A stretch of DNA of 34,030 nt from positions 1 through 34,030 of the forward strand of contig URNW01000015.1 in assembly GCA_900549285.1 (NCBI GenBank). The letters are read 5' to 3'. A program made the translations under genes and the position numbers. The notes under the pieces are model-generated. The model was given only the letters and a program-made list of their open reading frames with translations. It did not search any database and was not told the origin of the DNA. Each line of letters begins with the position of its first letter. Positions within the stretch are counted from its first letter, which is position 1. Of this stretch, positions 24,658 to 32,363 are shown piece after piece. The DNA is from an uncultured Mycoplasmatota bacterium (GTDB taxonomy: Bacteria; Bacillota_I; Bacilli_A; RF39; UBA660).

Positions 24658-24888
24658 ATGAATAGATTAAAAGATTTAAGAGAAGATAGAGATTTGCTTC
24701 AAAAAGATATTGCTCAAATATTAAATATGTCGCAAACGGGATATTCAAAATATGAGGTCGGTACTAATGATATTCCAACAGATATATTAAAAAAACTTGC
24801 ATCTTATTATGATACAAGTATTGATTATTTATTATGTTTAACTGATGAGAGAAAGCCTTATCCTAAAAGTATTTTAAATGAAAAATAG
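24658..24888 (+). CDS. XRE-family regulator beside surface protein 2
   Basis: A 76-residue protein with one Cro/C1-type HTH: RLKDLREDRDLLQKDIAQILNMSQTGYSKYE, then IPTDILKKLASYYDTSIDYLLCLTDE, the usual XRE arrangement. The ATG at 24658 has AAGG eight to nine bases upstream; the ATG at 24649 would have the same AAGG too close. It is divergent from surface protein 2 across a gap carrying three direct repeats. This matches the layout of module 1, where the regulator has two HTH domains, so autoregulation plus control of the surface gene is the likely role. Confidence 0.85.
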   Translation: MNRLKDLREDRDLLQKDIAQILNMSQTGYSKYEVGTNDIPTDILKKLASYYDTSIDYLLCLTDERKPYPKSILNEK

Positions 24889-24910
24889 TGGTTATCTTCC
24901 ACTATTTCTT
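24883..24910. terminator. bidirectional terminator shared by the XRE gene and a small convergent gene
   Basis: AAATAGTGG-TTATCTT-CCACTATTT, a 9-bp stem with T runs on both sides (CTTTTTAT on plus, TTTTTC on minus). Both neighbouring stop codons lie in or next to the stem. Confidence 0.85.
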
Positions 24911-25068
24911 TTTATATTACACTTCTTTTTAATAATATCTTCTTCTTTATAATATTTAGTATTTCGATCTATATTTAAACCATATTCATTGATTAAGCCA
25001 AATTTTATATAATCAATTGAACTATCAGACTCAGTATATCCATTACCATAACTATTTTCTTTCTTCAT
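24892..25068 (-). CDS. small acidic/basic protein of 58 residues, unknown function
   Basis: A short minus-strand frame begins at ATG 25068 with a GGTGA RBS five bases upstream and ends in TAA inside the shared terminator. The protein starts MKKENSYGNGYTESDSSIDY and continues IKFGLINEYGLNIDRNTKYY, then a Lys-rich tail. I recognise no family. Its RBS, its codon use and the fact that the terminator sits exactly at its stop argue that it is real. It follows the PBP gene by 37 bases and is probably the last gene of the mraZ-rsmH-ftsL-PBP transcript. Confidence 0.55.
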   Translation of the reverse strand: MKKENSYGNGYTESDSSIDYIKFGLINEYGLNIDRNTKYYKEEDIIKKKCNIKRNSGR

Positions 25069-25105
25069 GCTATCACCATTTTTATTATGGGTTAAATTTA
25101 ATTAA

Positions 25106-27217
25106 TTATACAGTTTCTAAAGTTATTTCTAATGTTTTTGTTAAATCTATTACTTCTCCTACGGTTAAATTAAAGCTTTTTACTACACCATATCCACTAA
25201 ATGTATATTTTAGACCAATTAAATTGCAGAAATTCATTACTTCACTACTACTCCATCCTGTCATATCTGGCATAGTATATTCATTACTATTGGTTAATAA
25301 AAATACTTTGCTTCCTGCTAAAACTTTAGTATTTTTTAATGGATATTGATTTATTATAATATCTCCATTTCCGATTTTAATTACTTTTAATTTTAATTTT
25401 TCTAATTCTTCTGTTGTTGTTTTTATATTGCTGCTCATATAATTGCTTAAATTTATAATCTTTGATAAATCAATATCAGAGTCAGTATTGGTAATATTAG
25501 CATAGTTAGCTATACTTTCTACAGCATTAGTTACTACTTTAGCAATAGGAGTTGCTCCTCCATCTATTTGTTTTACAGAAATATAGAGAATGTATTCTGG
25601 ATCTTCATATGGGAATACACCTGCAAAAGAACGAATATAATTTGTACTTCCTGTTAGATAACCTCCTGTTGGACTAGCTATTTGAGCAGTACCTGTTTTT
25701 CCGCCTAATGTTACATTATTTGGTTGCCAAATTGTTGATAGCCCATTATAAACTACATCATACATTAAATCATATATTTTATCTATAGATTCACTTGATA
25801 CTTTTCTGCCAAGTTCTGTTCTTTCAGCTTCATAGGTAACATTTCCCTTTTCATCTACTATTTTATCTACTATATATGGTTTTAGCATTACTCCATCATT
25901 TGTTAAAATACTTAAAGCCTGTAACGTTTGAATTGGTGTGGTAGTAATACCCTGACCAAAAGATGCAGTGGCAATTTCAGAAGAATAAGTCATTCTTAAA
26001 ACGCCTTTTTCTTCACCTGATAATTCAATTCCTGTTTTTGCCCCAAATCCTAAACTTTCATAAAATTTCTTTAATGTTCCTTTTTCTTTTTCTTCTAATT
26101 TTAAGGCTAATTTAGTTGCTCCGACATTTGATGAATATGCAAAGCCTGTATCATAACTAATTTTCCCCCAACCAGCATTATTAAAATCATAAATTTTAGC
26201 ATCAGCTACTTCAATAGATCCTGACATAAATTCTTCTTTTCCATCATATACTCCATTTTCCATTGCTGCTAACCAAGAGAATATCTTCATGGTAGAACCT
26301 GGCTCATAAGTATAGCCTACTAATGGATTTACATAACTTTTTAAACCTTCTAATGTATTAGGATTAAAATCAGGACTAGAAGCACTTCCTACGATCGCAC
26401 CTGTTTTAGCATCCATTACTGTAAAAGTTGCCCAAGAAAAAGTATTGTTTTCCTCTAAGGTATTTAAGGCATCTTCTAATATTAGTTGTATTTGAGAATC
26501 AATTGTCAAATAAATATTACTGCCACTTATTGGATCAATTGTATAATAAGCATCTCCCATTTTATAGCCTGCACCGTCTTTAGCATACATGGTTTCTCCA
26601 TCTGTACCTTTTAACTCATCATTAAAATAAGCCTCTATTCCCATTTCACCAACCAGCTCACCAATCTCATTTAATCTAGCATAACCAATTATGTAAGATG
26701 CTGCTGAACCTTGCTTATAATATCTTTTAGTACCACTAATAAAGCCAATTCCATCTAAGTCTAGAGCTTCTATTTCAGCTTTTTTATTTTCGCTTAAATC
26801 TTTTCCTGCTATCCCAAATTCGACCTGATAAGCATTCTTTGTATTTAATCTGCCTAATACATAATCATAATCCATATTTAAAACTTCTGATAGAGCTTTG
26901 GCAGTACCTTCTTTATCTACTACGTGTTGAGGATTATTTGGATTTGTTGTTCTTGATTCACTTAAATAGGCAACTAATGTATAGGAATTCACATTTTTAG
27001 CTAATGATTCCCCATTTACATCATAAATATTTCCTCTTGAGGCATGGAGAACTTCTGTTGCCGTATTTCTGTTATTAGCAAATTCTGTTAAATTTTTGCC
27101 ATCTACATTTGGACTTAAAGCTACGTATGCTAATTTTATAATCGCACAAAAAAAAGCGAAAAAAAAGAGCATGATAAAAAATCTATTTATTTTTACTCTT
27201 GATTTCGTTTTTTTCAT
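25106..27217 (-). CDS. class B penicillin-binding protein with PASTA domains (PBP2B/SpoVD type)
   Basis: A 703-residue peptidoglycan transpeptidase anchored by one helix (residues 12-33). The dimerisation domain begins near HASRGNIYDVNGESLAKN. The catalytic motifs are STMK (Ser308, Lys311), SSN (362-364) and KTG (507-509). Two PASTA-like repeats follow from about residue 575 to the end (EKLKLKVIKIGNGDIIINQYP and YTMPDMTGWSSSEVMNFCNLIG). Its place after mraZ-rsmH-ftsL marks it as the division PBP. In sporulating Bacilli this locus holds both pbpB and the sporulation-specific spoVD, and with only one copy here the two roles cannot be separated by sequence. RBS: AAGGAAG. Confidence 0.93.
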   Translation of the reverse strand: MKKTKSRVKINRFFIMLFFFAFFCAIIKLAYVALSPNVDGKNLTEFANNRNTATEVLHASRGNIYDVNGESLAKNVNSYTLVAYLSESRTTNPNNPQHVVDKEGTAKALSEVLNMDYDYVLGRLNTKNAYQVEFGIAGKDLSENKKAEIEALDLDGIGFISGTKRYYKQGSAASYIIGYARLNEIGELVGEMGIEAYFNDELKGTDGETMYAKDGAGYKMGDAYYTIDPISGSNIYLTIDSQIQLILEDALNTLEENNTFSWATFTVMDAKTGAIVGSASSPDFNPNTLEGLKSYVNPLVGYTYEPGSTMKIFSWLAAMENGVYDGKEEFMSGSIEVADAKIYDFNNAGWGKISYDTGFAYSSNVGATKLALKLEEKEKGTLKKFYESLGFGAKTGIELSGEEKGVLRMTYSSEIATASFGQGITTTPIQTLQALSILTNDGVMLKPYIVDKIVDEKGNVTYEAERTELGRKVSSESIDKIYDLMYDVVYNGLSTIWQPNNVTLGGKTGTAQIASPTGGYLTGSTNYIRSFAGVFPYEDPEYILYISVKQIDGGATPIAKVVTNAVESIANYANITNTDSDIDLSKIINLSNYMSSNIKTTTEELEKLKLKVIKIGNGDIIINQYPLKNTKVLAGSKVFLLTNSNEYTMPDMTGWSSSEVMNFCNLIGLKYTFSGYGVVKSFNLTVGEVIDLTKTLEITLETV

Positions 27218-27228
27218 ATTTCACTTCC

Positions 27229-27528
27229 TTATTCATTTATCGTTTTAATATTACTATTATTATACGACAAACCATTAGCACTAGCAATACTTTGAATATT
27301 TTCAATTGATGCTAATTCATCTATTTGCATGCTTAAAGCTTCATTTGTGTCATTTTGTGAATCAATTTTATTTTCAATTCTTTCTAATTCTATATTTGTT
27401 TCAGAAAGAAGTGCCTTGGTATAAACCCAAGAAGTAGGCATAACTATAAAACCAAAAAAAACGATTAAGAAAAACATCATTTTTTCTCCTTTTAATAATT
27501 TAATCCTCTTTACTTTTTTTGTTCTCAT
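27229..27528 (-). CDS. ftsL: FtsL-like cell division protein
   Basis: A 99-residue bitopic protein. It has a basic cytoplasmic end (RTKKVKRIKLLKGEK), one membrane helix at about residues 17-38 (MMFFLIVFFGFIVMPTSWVY), then an extracellular coiled coil (ETNIELERIENKIDSQNDT). A short IQSIASANGLSY-type tail, typical of FtsL/DivIC, follows. FtsL sequences are poorly conserved, so position between rsmH and the PBP gene is the main evidence. It is expected to act in the FtsL-DivIC-FtsQ divisome complex. The start two bases after the rsmH stop has an AAAGGG RBS within the end of rsmH. Confidence 0.82.
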   Translation of the reverse strand: MRTKKVKRIKLLKGEKMMFFLIVFFGFIVMPTSWVYTKALLSETNIELERIENKIDSQNDTNEALSMQIDELASIENIQSIASANGLSYNNSNIKTINE

Positions 27529-27530
27529 AA

Positions 27531-28454
27531 TTATACCCTTTCTATTATTCTTAATTTTGCACTTTTACTTCTAGTGTTTTCTTTTAATTCTATTGGACTA
27601 GGAGTGATTGGCTTTTTATTTATTAATTTAATTAAAGGTTTATATTCTTCTGGAATATCAGGTAAACCTTTTAACATTTCATCTACTTCAGAATATTTTT
27701 TAAATATTTGTTTTACAATTCTATCTTCTAGGGAATGAAAGGTAATAACACAAATTCTACCACCTTTTTTTAGTCTTTTAATCGCAGAAGGCAAAGCTTC
27801 TTCAATTGCTTTTAATTCATCATTTACTTCAATTCTTAAAGCTTGAAAAACTTCTCTTTCAGGATGGGTTTTATAAAAATAATTTGCTCCTACACCCTTT
27901 TTTATAATTTCTACTAATTCTAACGTTCTTGTTATCTTTTGCTTTTTACGATAATTTATGATCTCTTGAACAATATTTTTGCTTCTTTTTTCCTCAGCGT
28001 ATAAAAACAAAATTCTTAACAATTCTTCTTCAGGATATTCATTCACGATTTTAGCCGCAGTTAAAGTTTGTTCTTGATCCATGCGCATATCTAACATGGC
28101 ATCCCTCATAAAACTAAAGCCACGATTTTCTTCATCAATTTCAGGACTAGACAATCCTAAATCAAATACGAATCCATCTACTAAATCTACCTTCTCTTCA
28201 GTCAATTTAGCAGATAAATTTCGGAAATTAGAATGAATAATTTTAAAATTAGAAGAAATCTCACTTAATACTTGATGCGAATAGTTAATTGCATCTCTAT
28301 CCGCATCAAAGGCGAAAAGCTGCCCCTTTTTTATTCTTTTTAAAATTTCTTTGCTATGACCAGCATATCCTAGTGTGGCATCTACATATATACCGTCATT
28401 TTTGATATTTAAACCTTCAATCGTTTCTGTCAGCATAACACTATAATGTTTCAT
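27531..28454 (-). CDS. rsmH: 16S rRNA (cytosine(1402)-N(4))-methyltransferase
   Basis: RsmH (MraW) N4-methylates C1402 of 16S rRNA in the P site. The ATG at 28454 gives 307 residues, normal length. Landmarks are KHYSVMLTETIEGL at the N terminus, the SAM loop DATLGYAGHSKEIL, FDLGLSSPEIDEENRGFSF, and the C-terminal VITFHSLEDRIVKQIFK and ENTRSKSAKLRIIER. The mraZ stop and the rsmH start are one base apart (TAAAATG), so translation is coupled. This order is the standard front of the dcw cluster. Confidence 0.96.
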   Translation of the reverse strand: MKHYSVMLTETIEGLNIKNDGIYVDATLGYAGHSKEILKRIKKGQLFAFDADRDAINYSHQVLSEISSNFKIIHSNFRNLSAKLTEEKVDLVDGFVFDLGLSSPEIDEENRGFSFMRDAMLDMRMDQEQTLTAAKIVNEYPEEELLRILFLYAEEKRSKNIVQEIINYRKKQKITRTLELVEIIKKGVGANYFYKTHPEREVFQALRIEVNDELKAIEEALPSAIKRLKKGGRICVITFHSLEDRIVKQIFKKYSEVDEMLKGLPDIPEEYKPLIKLINKKPITPSPIELKENTRSKSAKLRIIERV

Positions 28455-28455
28455 T

Positions 28456-28884
28456 TTACTCTCCATTAAATAAATTTTCTGCTACACTCTCTAGTGATTC
28501 CATATATTCTTCATTGAATTTGTCCCAATTTTCTTTAGACCAAATTTCTATGCGGTCATTTGCGCCGATTATAATACATTCTTTTTTTAAATCGGCGTAA
28601 ACGGCCTGCTGGGAAGTAATATTTATGCGACCTTGACGATCAAGATTGCAATTAGCAGCGGCAGAAAAGAAAGATCTAATAAATACACGAGCATCTTTTT
28701 TGGTAAATGGCAAACTATTTAATTTGTCTACTATTTTTTGCCACTCCGTTTGTGTGTAGATGTATAGACACTTTTCAAGACCACGTGTAACGATAAAAGT
28801 CTCTCCCAAACTACTTCGATAATTTGAGGGAATTACAAGTCTTTGTTTATCATCCATGTTATGATGATATTCGCCCATGAACAT
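28456..28884 (-). CDS. mraZ: transcriptional regulator MraZ
   Basis: MraZ, the DNA-binding regulator heading the division and cell-wall cluster. The ATG at 28884 (GGGGGA RBS) gives 142 residues with two SpoVT/AbrB-like domains. Each has the DxKxR motif: MGEYHHNMDDKQRLVIPSNY in the first and ANCNLDRQGRINI in the second. Three GTGG boxes at exact 10-base spacing lie upstream, the known type of MraZ operator, so it should repress its own operon (mraZ-rsmH-ftsL-PBP). An in-frame start further upstream (28908) would sit within the operator and is not favoured. Confidence 0.95.
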   Translation of the reverse strand: MFMGEYHHNMDDKQRLVIPSNYRSSLGETFIVTRGLEKCLYIYTQTEWQKIVDKLNSLPFTKKDARVFIRSFFSAAANCNLDRQGRINITSQQAVYADLKKECIIIGANDRIEIWSKENWDKFNEEYMESLESVAENLFNGE

Positions 28885-28894
28885 TTTAGGTCCC

Positions 28895-28928
28895 CCACTT
28901 TCTACCACAATGTACCACTGCTTACCAT
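28895..28928 (-). promoter_or_regulatory. MraZ operator: phased GTGG boxes
   Basis: On the minus strand GTGG occurs at 28898-28895, 28908-28905 and 28918-28915, exactly 10 bases apart, with a degenerate ATGG in register at 28928-28925. The boxes lie just downstream of the -10 element, near the expected transcription start. Confidence 0.85.
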
Positions 28929-28929
28929 A

Positions 28930-28958
28930 ATATTACCAAAACTATTTTTATTTGTAAA
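28930..28958 (-). promoter_or_regulatory. promoter of the mraZ operon
   Basis: On the minus strand TTTACA (28958-28953), 17 bases, TAATAT (28935-28930). Confidence 0.75.
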
Positions 28959-29009
28959 GATTTAAGTGTTCGCTTTTTCCTATTTCCCGCTTCCTTTACG
29001 TAAATTTTA

Positions 29010-29042
29010 CGAAGCAAAAAGAGATGTTATCCACCTCTTTTT
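29010..29042 (-). terminator. terminator after the 139-residue protein gene
   Basis: On the minus strand AAAAAGAG...CTCTTTTTGC forms an 8-bp stem over the stop codon region, with its T run in the 3' arm. A second hairpin, CGTAAA-T-TTTACG, lies about 10 bases further on. Confidence 0.6.
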
Positions 29043-29446
29043 ATTTTTTCTAATCCACTTAAATAATATTCTTTTATTTTCTGATATCTCTTTTGATTTT
29101 CTCTTCGGTTCTCTAGTGCTTTCTTTGGATTATTTTTTATAAATTCTTCCATATCTTTAAAAGCTTGTAATACTTCTTCGGGCTTTATAATCGCAAAATA
29201 ATCAAAATCATCATCAACTGGGTCTAGGTATTCTTTTAGTTCTTCTCTTGTTAAATTTTTTAAATTTAAAAATTCACTCATGGTAATAGCTTCTCTTTTT
29301 ACTAACAAAGCACCGCTTGTAAAATAATTTTTATTTAAAAAAATGGGAGATGCCATCAATTCTTTTAGATCTTCTTCATTTATCGTACTTTTGCTAAATT
29401 TTAAGATGTCTTTTAATATCTTTAATTTATATTTTTCTTCATTCAT
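29027..29446 (-). CDS. unknown helical protein, operon partner of the 452-residue protein
   Basis: I do not recognise this 139-residue protein. It is soluble, highly charged and predicted helical. It contains DPVDDDFDYFAIIKPEEVLQAF in the middle and a Lys/Arg-rich C-terminal helix (KKALENRRENQKRYQKIKEYYL). There is no signal peptide and no cysteine. The start overlaps the end of the upstream 452-residue gene by eight bases, so they are co-translated and probably act together. They lie upstream of, but separate from, the mraZ operon. Confidence 0.6.
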   Translation of the reverse strand: MNEEKYKLKILKDILKFSKSTINEEDLKELMASPIFLNKNYFTSGALLVKREAITMSEFLNLKNLTREELKEYLDPVDDDFDYFAIIKPEEVLQAFKDMEEFIKNNPKKALENRRENQKRYQKIKEYYLSGLEKIKRGG

Positions 29447-30788
29447 TTTTATTCACTCTCGTTCTTACAATACTTATTTCTAAATCTTCACTATCTTTTA
29501 GACTTTCTTCTAATTTAGTAAGTCCAATTTTTTTATTAAGAAAATCCTTATATGCCCTTAATAGAGCTTCTTCTTTTGCTTGCCTAGAAAGTTTTTCTTT
29601 TCTTTTTACCTCTAAATCATCTTGATATTTTTCCTCTAAGAATTGTAGAAATTCAAGTTTTTCATCTTTTCCTTTTAAATCATTTAAAATACATAAATTT
29701 TCATTATCTTTTCTAACTCGATTATTTCTGAATGTCCTTCTAGCTAGTTTTATTACAGTTAAGTCAGGTTCATTTAATAAAAATGATTTACACAATATGT
29801 TTGTTCTTATACCCTTGTTGGAAAAAGCATATTTTAGTTCTTTTAAGAATGCTTGATCTTTTTCTTCATATATTTTCCATAAATTATATACCCATTCATC
29901 TTTTAAAATTAAGTTTTTGCTATATAGCATAATTGATGTAAATTCTAATCGCTTTTCTGGGGCAATTTCTTTGTTAGTGGCTAATTTATAGTAATAAGAA
30001 TTTATAAAATTATGACCAAGATTATCACCAGTACATACATAACATAAACTAGTGTATAAATTATTATAAACTTGCATTTCTAAATCATTAGTAATTAAAG
30101 GAATATCTATATCAAAGATACAAGTAATAATCGTAGCATATTTCCCTGTTAATTTATATCCATACAATTCATAACATTTCGTTATTTTCTTAATTTTCAT
30201 TTCTATCTCTTTTATTTCTACATTTTCTTTTAACATATTCATTATATTTTGCTTTAATAGTTTTAGTATATTTTCGCGATTATTTAAAGGCTTACTTCCA
30301 TCTAATAAATATTTAAAATGCCAATTATAATAAATACATGGGGTATTTAGACTTTCTTTGAATATCTGATGATATAAATTTAGTTCATCTAAATTAAAAT
30401 ATTTTTGATCACATATATATCTTAACCATTTTACATATATACTATCTACTACAATATCAGAAGGCAAAAGATATACAAAATCTAAAATTAATTTCCATTC
30501 TTTTTTATTCAAATTCATCTTACTTAAAGCATGTTTTATCAAGACATGGCGATTTAAAGCTAAAATAGTGTGCTCATTTATTTTCTTTTGATAAGCATTT
30601 TCTAATATCACTAATAGTTCATCATCATTTATTCCTTTTTCTTGAAATAATTCTTTTATTTGATTTACCTTTTTATAAGAAATTTCCCCATCTTGTTCCA
30701 TTAGAGTGAAAACTCTTTTTATCGTATCTACATTTATAGAATTCTCTTTGGCTATTTTAATGATTTCTAACAGTTCTTTATTTGTCAT
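29439..30788 (-). CDS. unknown 449-residue helical-repeat-like protein
   Basis: I do not recognise a family. The ATG at 30788 has an AAGGTGG RBS. The protein is cytoplasmic, almost wholly helical by composition, and has regularly spaced pairs of amphipathic helices (for example VDTIKRVFTLMEQDG, ISYKKVNQIKELFQEKG and NDDELLVILENAYQKK). This suggests an alpha-solenoid scaffold. The C terminus is a charged coiled coil (LEEKYQDDLEVKRKEKLSRQ...). Several cysteines are scattered without a metal-site pattern. It forms a two-gene operon with the 139-residue protein. Confidence 0.6.
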   Translation of the reverse strand: MTNKELLEIIKIAKENSINVDTIKRVFTLMEQDGEISYKKVNQIKELFQEKGINDDELLVILENAYQKKINEHTILALNRHVLIKHALSKMNLNKKEWKLILDFVYLLPSDIVVDSIYVKWLRYICDQKYFNLDELNLYHQIFKESLNTPCIYYNWHFKYLLDGSKPLNNRENILKLLKQNIMNMLKENVEIKEIEMKIKKITKCYELYGYKLTGKYATIITCIFDIDIPLITNDLEMQVYNNLYTSLCYVCTGDNLGHNFINSYYYKLATNKEIAPEKRLEFTSIMLYSKNLILKDEWVYNLWKIYEEKDQAFLKELKYAFSNKGIRTNILCKSFLLNEPDLTVIKLARRTFRNNRVRKDNENLCILNDLKGKDEKLEFLQFLEEKYQDDLEVKRKEKLSRQAKEEALLRAYKDFLNKKIGLTKLEESLKDSEDLEISIVRTRVNKNE

Positions 30789-30835
30789 AGTACCCACCTT
30801 CTATATACATATTACAATAGCAAATTAGGTTTTGT

Positions 30836-30862
30836 CAAAAGAAAAAGAGGTGAAGCCTCTTT
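30836..30862 (-). terminator. terminator after the YjcZ-like pair
   Basis: AAAGAGG-CTTCA-CCTCTTT on the minus strand, then TTCTTTTGAC; the stem overlaps the stop of the first small gene. Confidence 0.75.
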
Positions 30863-30986
30863 AATAATATAAAAATCCGCCAAAGATAATTGCTAATAAT
30901 ATAAATAACACAATTATTAAGAACGCACTATTTTGTAAGCCGCATCCTCCATTGTTAGAAGAACACTTATCTTTACAACATCCCAT
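30861..30986 (-). CDS. YjcZ-like small sporulation protein (41 residues)
   Basis: A 41-residue protein with a Cys/Gly-rich head (MGCCKDKCSSNNGGCG) and one hydrophobic helix (AFLIIVLFILLAIIFGGFLYY). This is the layout of the YjcZ family of small sporulation/spore-coat-associated proteins (Gly-rich head, then FALIVVLFILLIIVG). The RBS is near perfect (AAGGAGGTGTCCC). It lies 30 bases downstream of a second, similar gene, and a terminator overlaps its stop. Family assignment rests on the short pattern and is likely but not certain. Confidence 0.72.
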   Translation of the reverse strand: MGCCKDKCSSNNGGCGLQNSAFLIIVLFILLAIIFGGFLYY

Positions 30987-31016
30987 GGGACACCTCCTTA
31001 TGTTTAGAAAAAAAGA

Positions 31017-31109
31017 CTAAATGAATGCTCCTACTATAATGACTAATAGGATAAATAGTACTAAAATCATAGCAGCACTTAATCCTGTGCCACATCCGCA
31101 ATTATTCAT
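31017..31109 (-). CDS. YjcZ-like small sporulation protein (30 residues)
   Basis: A 30-residue protein, MNNCGCGTGLSAAM followed by ILVLFILLVIIVGAFI, almost exactly the YjcZ family plan: a CGCG head and a VLFILLVIIVG helix. The RBS is AGGAGG. It is the first gene of the pair and lies about 34 bases after a sequence that fits the SigK promoter consensus. With sigK in the same window, mother-cell expression during sporulation is a reasonable inference. Confidence 0.78.
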   Translation of the reverse strand: MNNCGCGTGLSAAMILVLFILLVIIVGAFI

Positions 31110-31142
31110 AAATCATTCCTCCTTTATTTGTCTTTTCACTTA

Positions 31143-31169
31143 TATATTATGGTTAAAGGTCAAATTGGT
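31143..31169 (-). promoter_or_regulatory. candidate SigK-type promoter of the YjcZ-like pair
   Basis: On the minus strand AC (31169-31168), 16 bases, CATAATATA (31151-31143). This fits the Bacillus SigK consensus AC-N16/17-CATANNNTA. The consensus is short, so the match alone is weak; its position before sporulation genes strengthens it. Confidence 0.5.
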
Positions 31170-31243
31170 GCGAGATAAAAACCCATTCTTTTAGTTATTT
31201 GTGGGGTATTTTTATGTATTTCTGTTATTTTGCTTCCTTTTTC

Positions 31244-31272
31244 TTGTAATTTTCACTTTTAGTTGCTATAAT
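31244..31272 (+). promoter_or_regulatory. sigma-A promoter of prsA
   Basis: TTGTAA (31244-31249), 17 bases, TATAAT (31267-31272), followed by RBS GGGAGGA. Confidence 0.82.
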
Positions 31273-31294
31273 TGATTTATTGGGAGGAATATTA

Positions 31295-32320
31295 ATGAAG
31301 AAAAAAGTATTGATTTTAGGAGTATGTTCTTTACTTCTATGTGGATGTGGTAAAATACCAACATTATCTAATGGAGATGAAGCTGTTGTAACATTTAAAG
31401 ATGGAGATATGATTAGTGCAAATGATTTTTATGAGGAGATTAAAAATAGTTTTGGGTTAGATACTTTATTAAATATGATTGATAAATATGTTTTTGAAAA
31501 AGAATTTGCTGATGATATAGAGGATGCTAATACTTATGCAAAAGCGGTTATTGATCAATTAAAGACAAATTATGGTTCTGAAGAAGAACTATTAAGTGCT
31601 TTACAATATTCTGGTTATCAGACAATTGAAGCATATCAAAATTTTGTTTATATTAGCTACTTACAGAATGTAGCAATTGAGACTTATGTAAGTAATAATA
31701 TTACAGAAGATGAATTAAAAAAGTACTATGAAAATGATGTTTATCCCGATATGACTATTTCTCATATTTTAATTACTCCAGATGTTACAGATGATATGGA
31801 TGATGATGAAAAAGAAGAAAAAGAAAAAGCGGCTAAAGAAGAAGTAGAAAAAATTATTGATGAACTTAACAAAGCTAAAAAAGATGGTGAAGATATCGAA
31901 GAAGTTTTTGCTAAATTAGCTAAAGAATATTCTGAGGATGATGATTCTAAAAAAGACGGTGGCAGTCTTGGAGAAATTAATATTGGTTCTTTAGACAGTA
32001 ATTATGATGAACTTGTAAAAGCTGCTAGTGAATTAAAAGATGGCGAATATTCTACAGAAGTTATTACAACAGAGCTTGGATATCATGTTATTTTAAAAAC
32101 TAAGACTGGTGATAAAAAAAGTTATGATGATTCATTAGATTCTATGAAAGAAGCAATTACTCAAGATAAACTAAATGAAGATCAATCTTTAATGATAGAT
32201 GCTATTCGTTATTATCGTGATTTATATGATCTTGATATTGTTGATAGTGAATTAGACAGTCAATATAGTGTTTATATGAATAATTTAATTAATACTTATA
32301 AAAATCAAAATAGTAAGTAA
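31295..32320 (+). CDS. prsA: PrsA-like foldase lipoprotein (parvulin peptidyl-prolyl isomerase)
   Basis: An extracytoplasmic folding factor of 341 residues. The N terminus is a lipoprotein signal (KKKVLILGVCSLLLCGCGK) with lipobox LCGC, so Cys18 should be lipidated and anchor the protein outside the membrane. A parvulin domain spans about residues 150-265: ISHILITPDV, FAKLAKEYSEDDDSKKDGGSLGEI and TTELGYHVILK. It contains a long acidic/Lys-rich insert (DDMDDDEKEEKEKAAKEE) not usual in B. subtilis PrsA. Helical chaperone segments flank the domain. The ATG at 31295 has a GGGAGGA RBS. It is monocistronic with its own promoter and terminator. Confidence 0.9.
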   Translation: MKKKVLILGVCSLLLCGCGKIPTLSNGDEAVVTFKDGDMISANDFYEEIKNSFGLDTLLNMIDKYVFEKEFADDIEDANTYAKAVIDQLKTNYGSEEELLSALQYSGYQTIEAYQNFVYISYLQNVAIETYVSNNITEDELKKYYENDVYPDMTISHILITPDVTDDMDDDEKEEKEKAAKEEVEKIIDELNKAKKDGEDIEEVFAKLAKEYSEDDDSKKDGGSLGEINIGSLDSNYDELVKAASELKDGEYSTEVITTELGYHVILKTKTGDKKSYDDSLDSMKEAITQDKLNEDQSLMIDAIRYYRDLYDLDIVDSELDSQYSVYMNNLINTYKNQNSK

Positions 32321-32326
32321 ATATAT

Positions 32327-32363
32327 AAAAACTTCTGATTATTTTTCAGAAGTTTTTATTTTT
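32327..32363. terminator. strong bidirectional terminator between prsA and recX
   Basis: AAAAACTTCTGA (32327-32338), 7-base loop, TCAGAAGTTTTT (32346-32357), then ATTTTTTC. The recX stop lies inside the 3' arm. Confidence 0.88.

Noticed and set aside
25017..25349. Plus-strand open frame of 110 codons
   Set aside because: It is antisense to the PASTA end of the PBP gene and to the small 58-residue gene, without family features or RBS.
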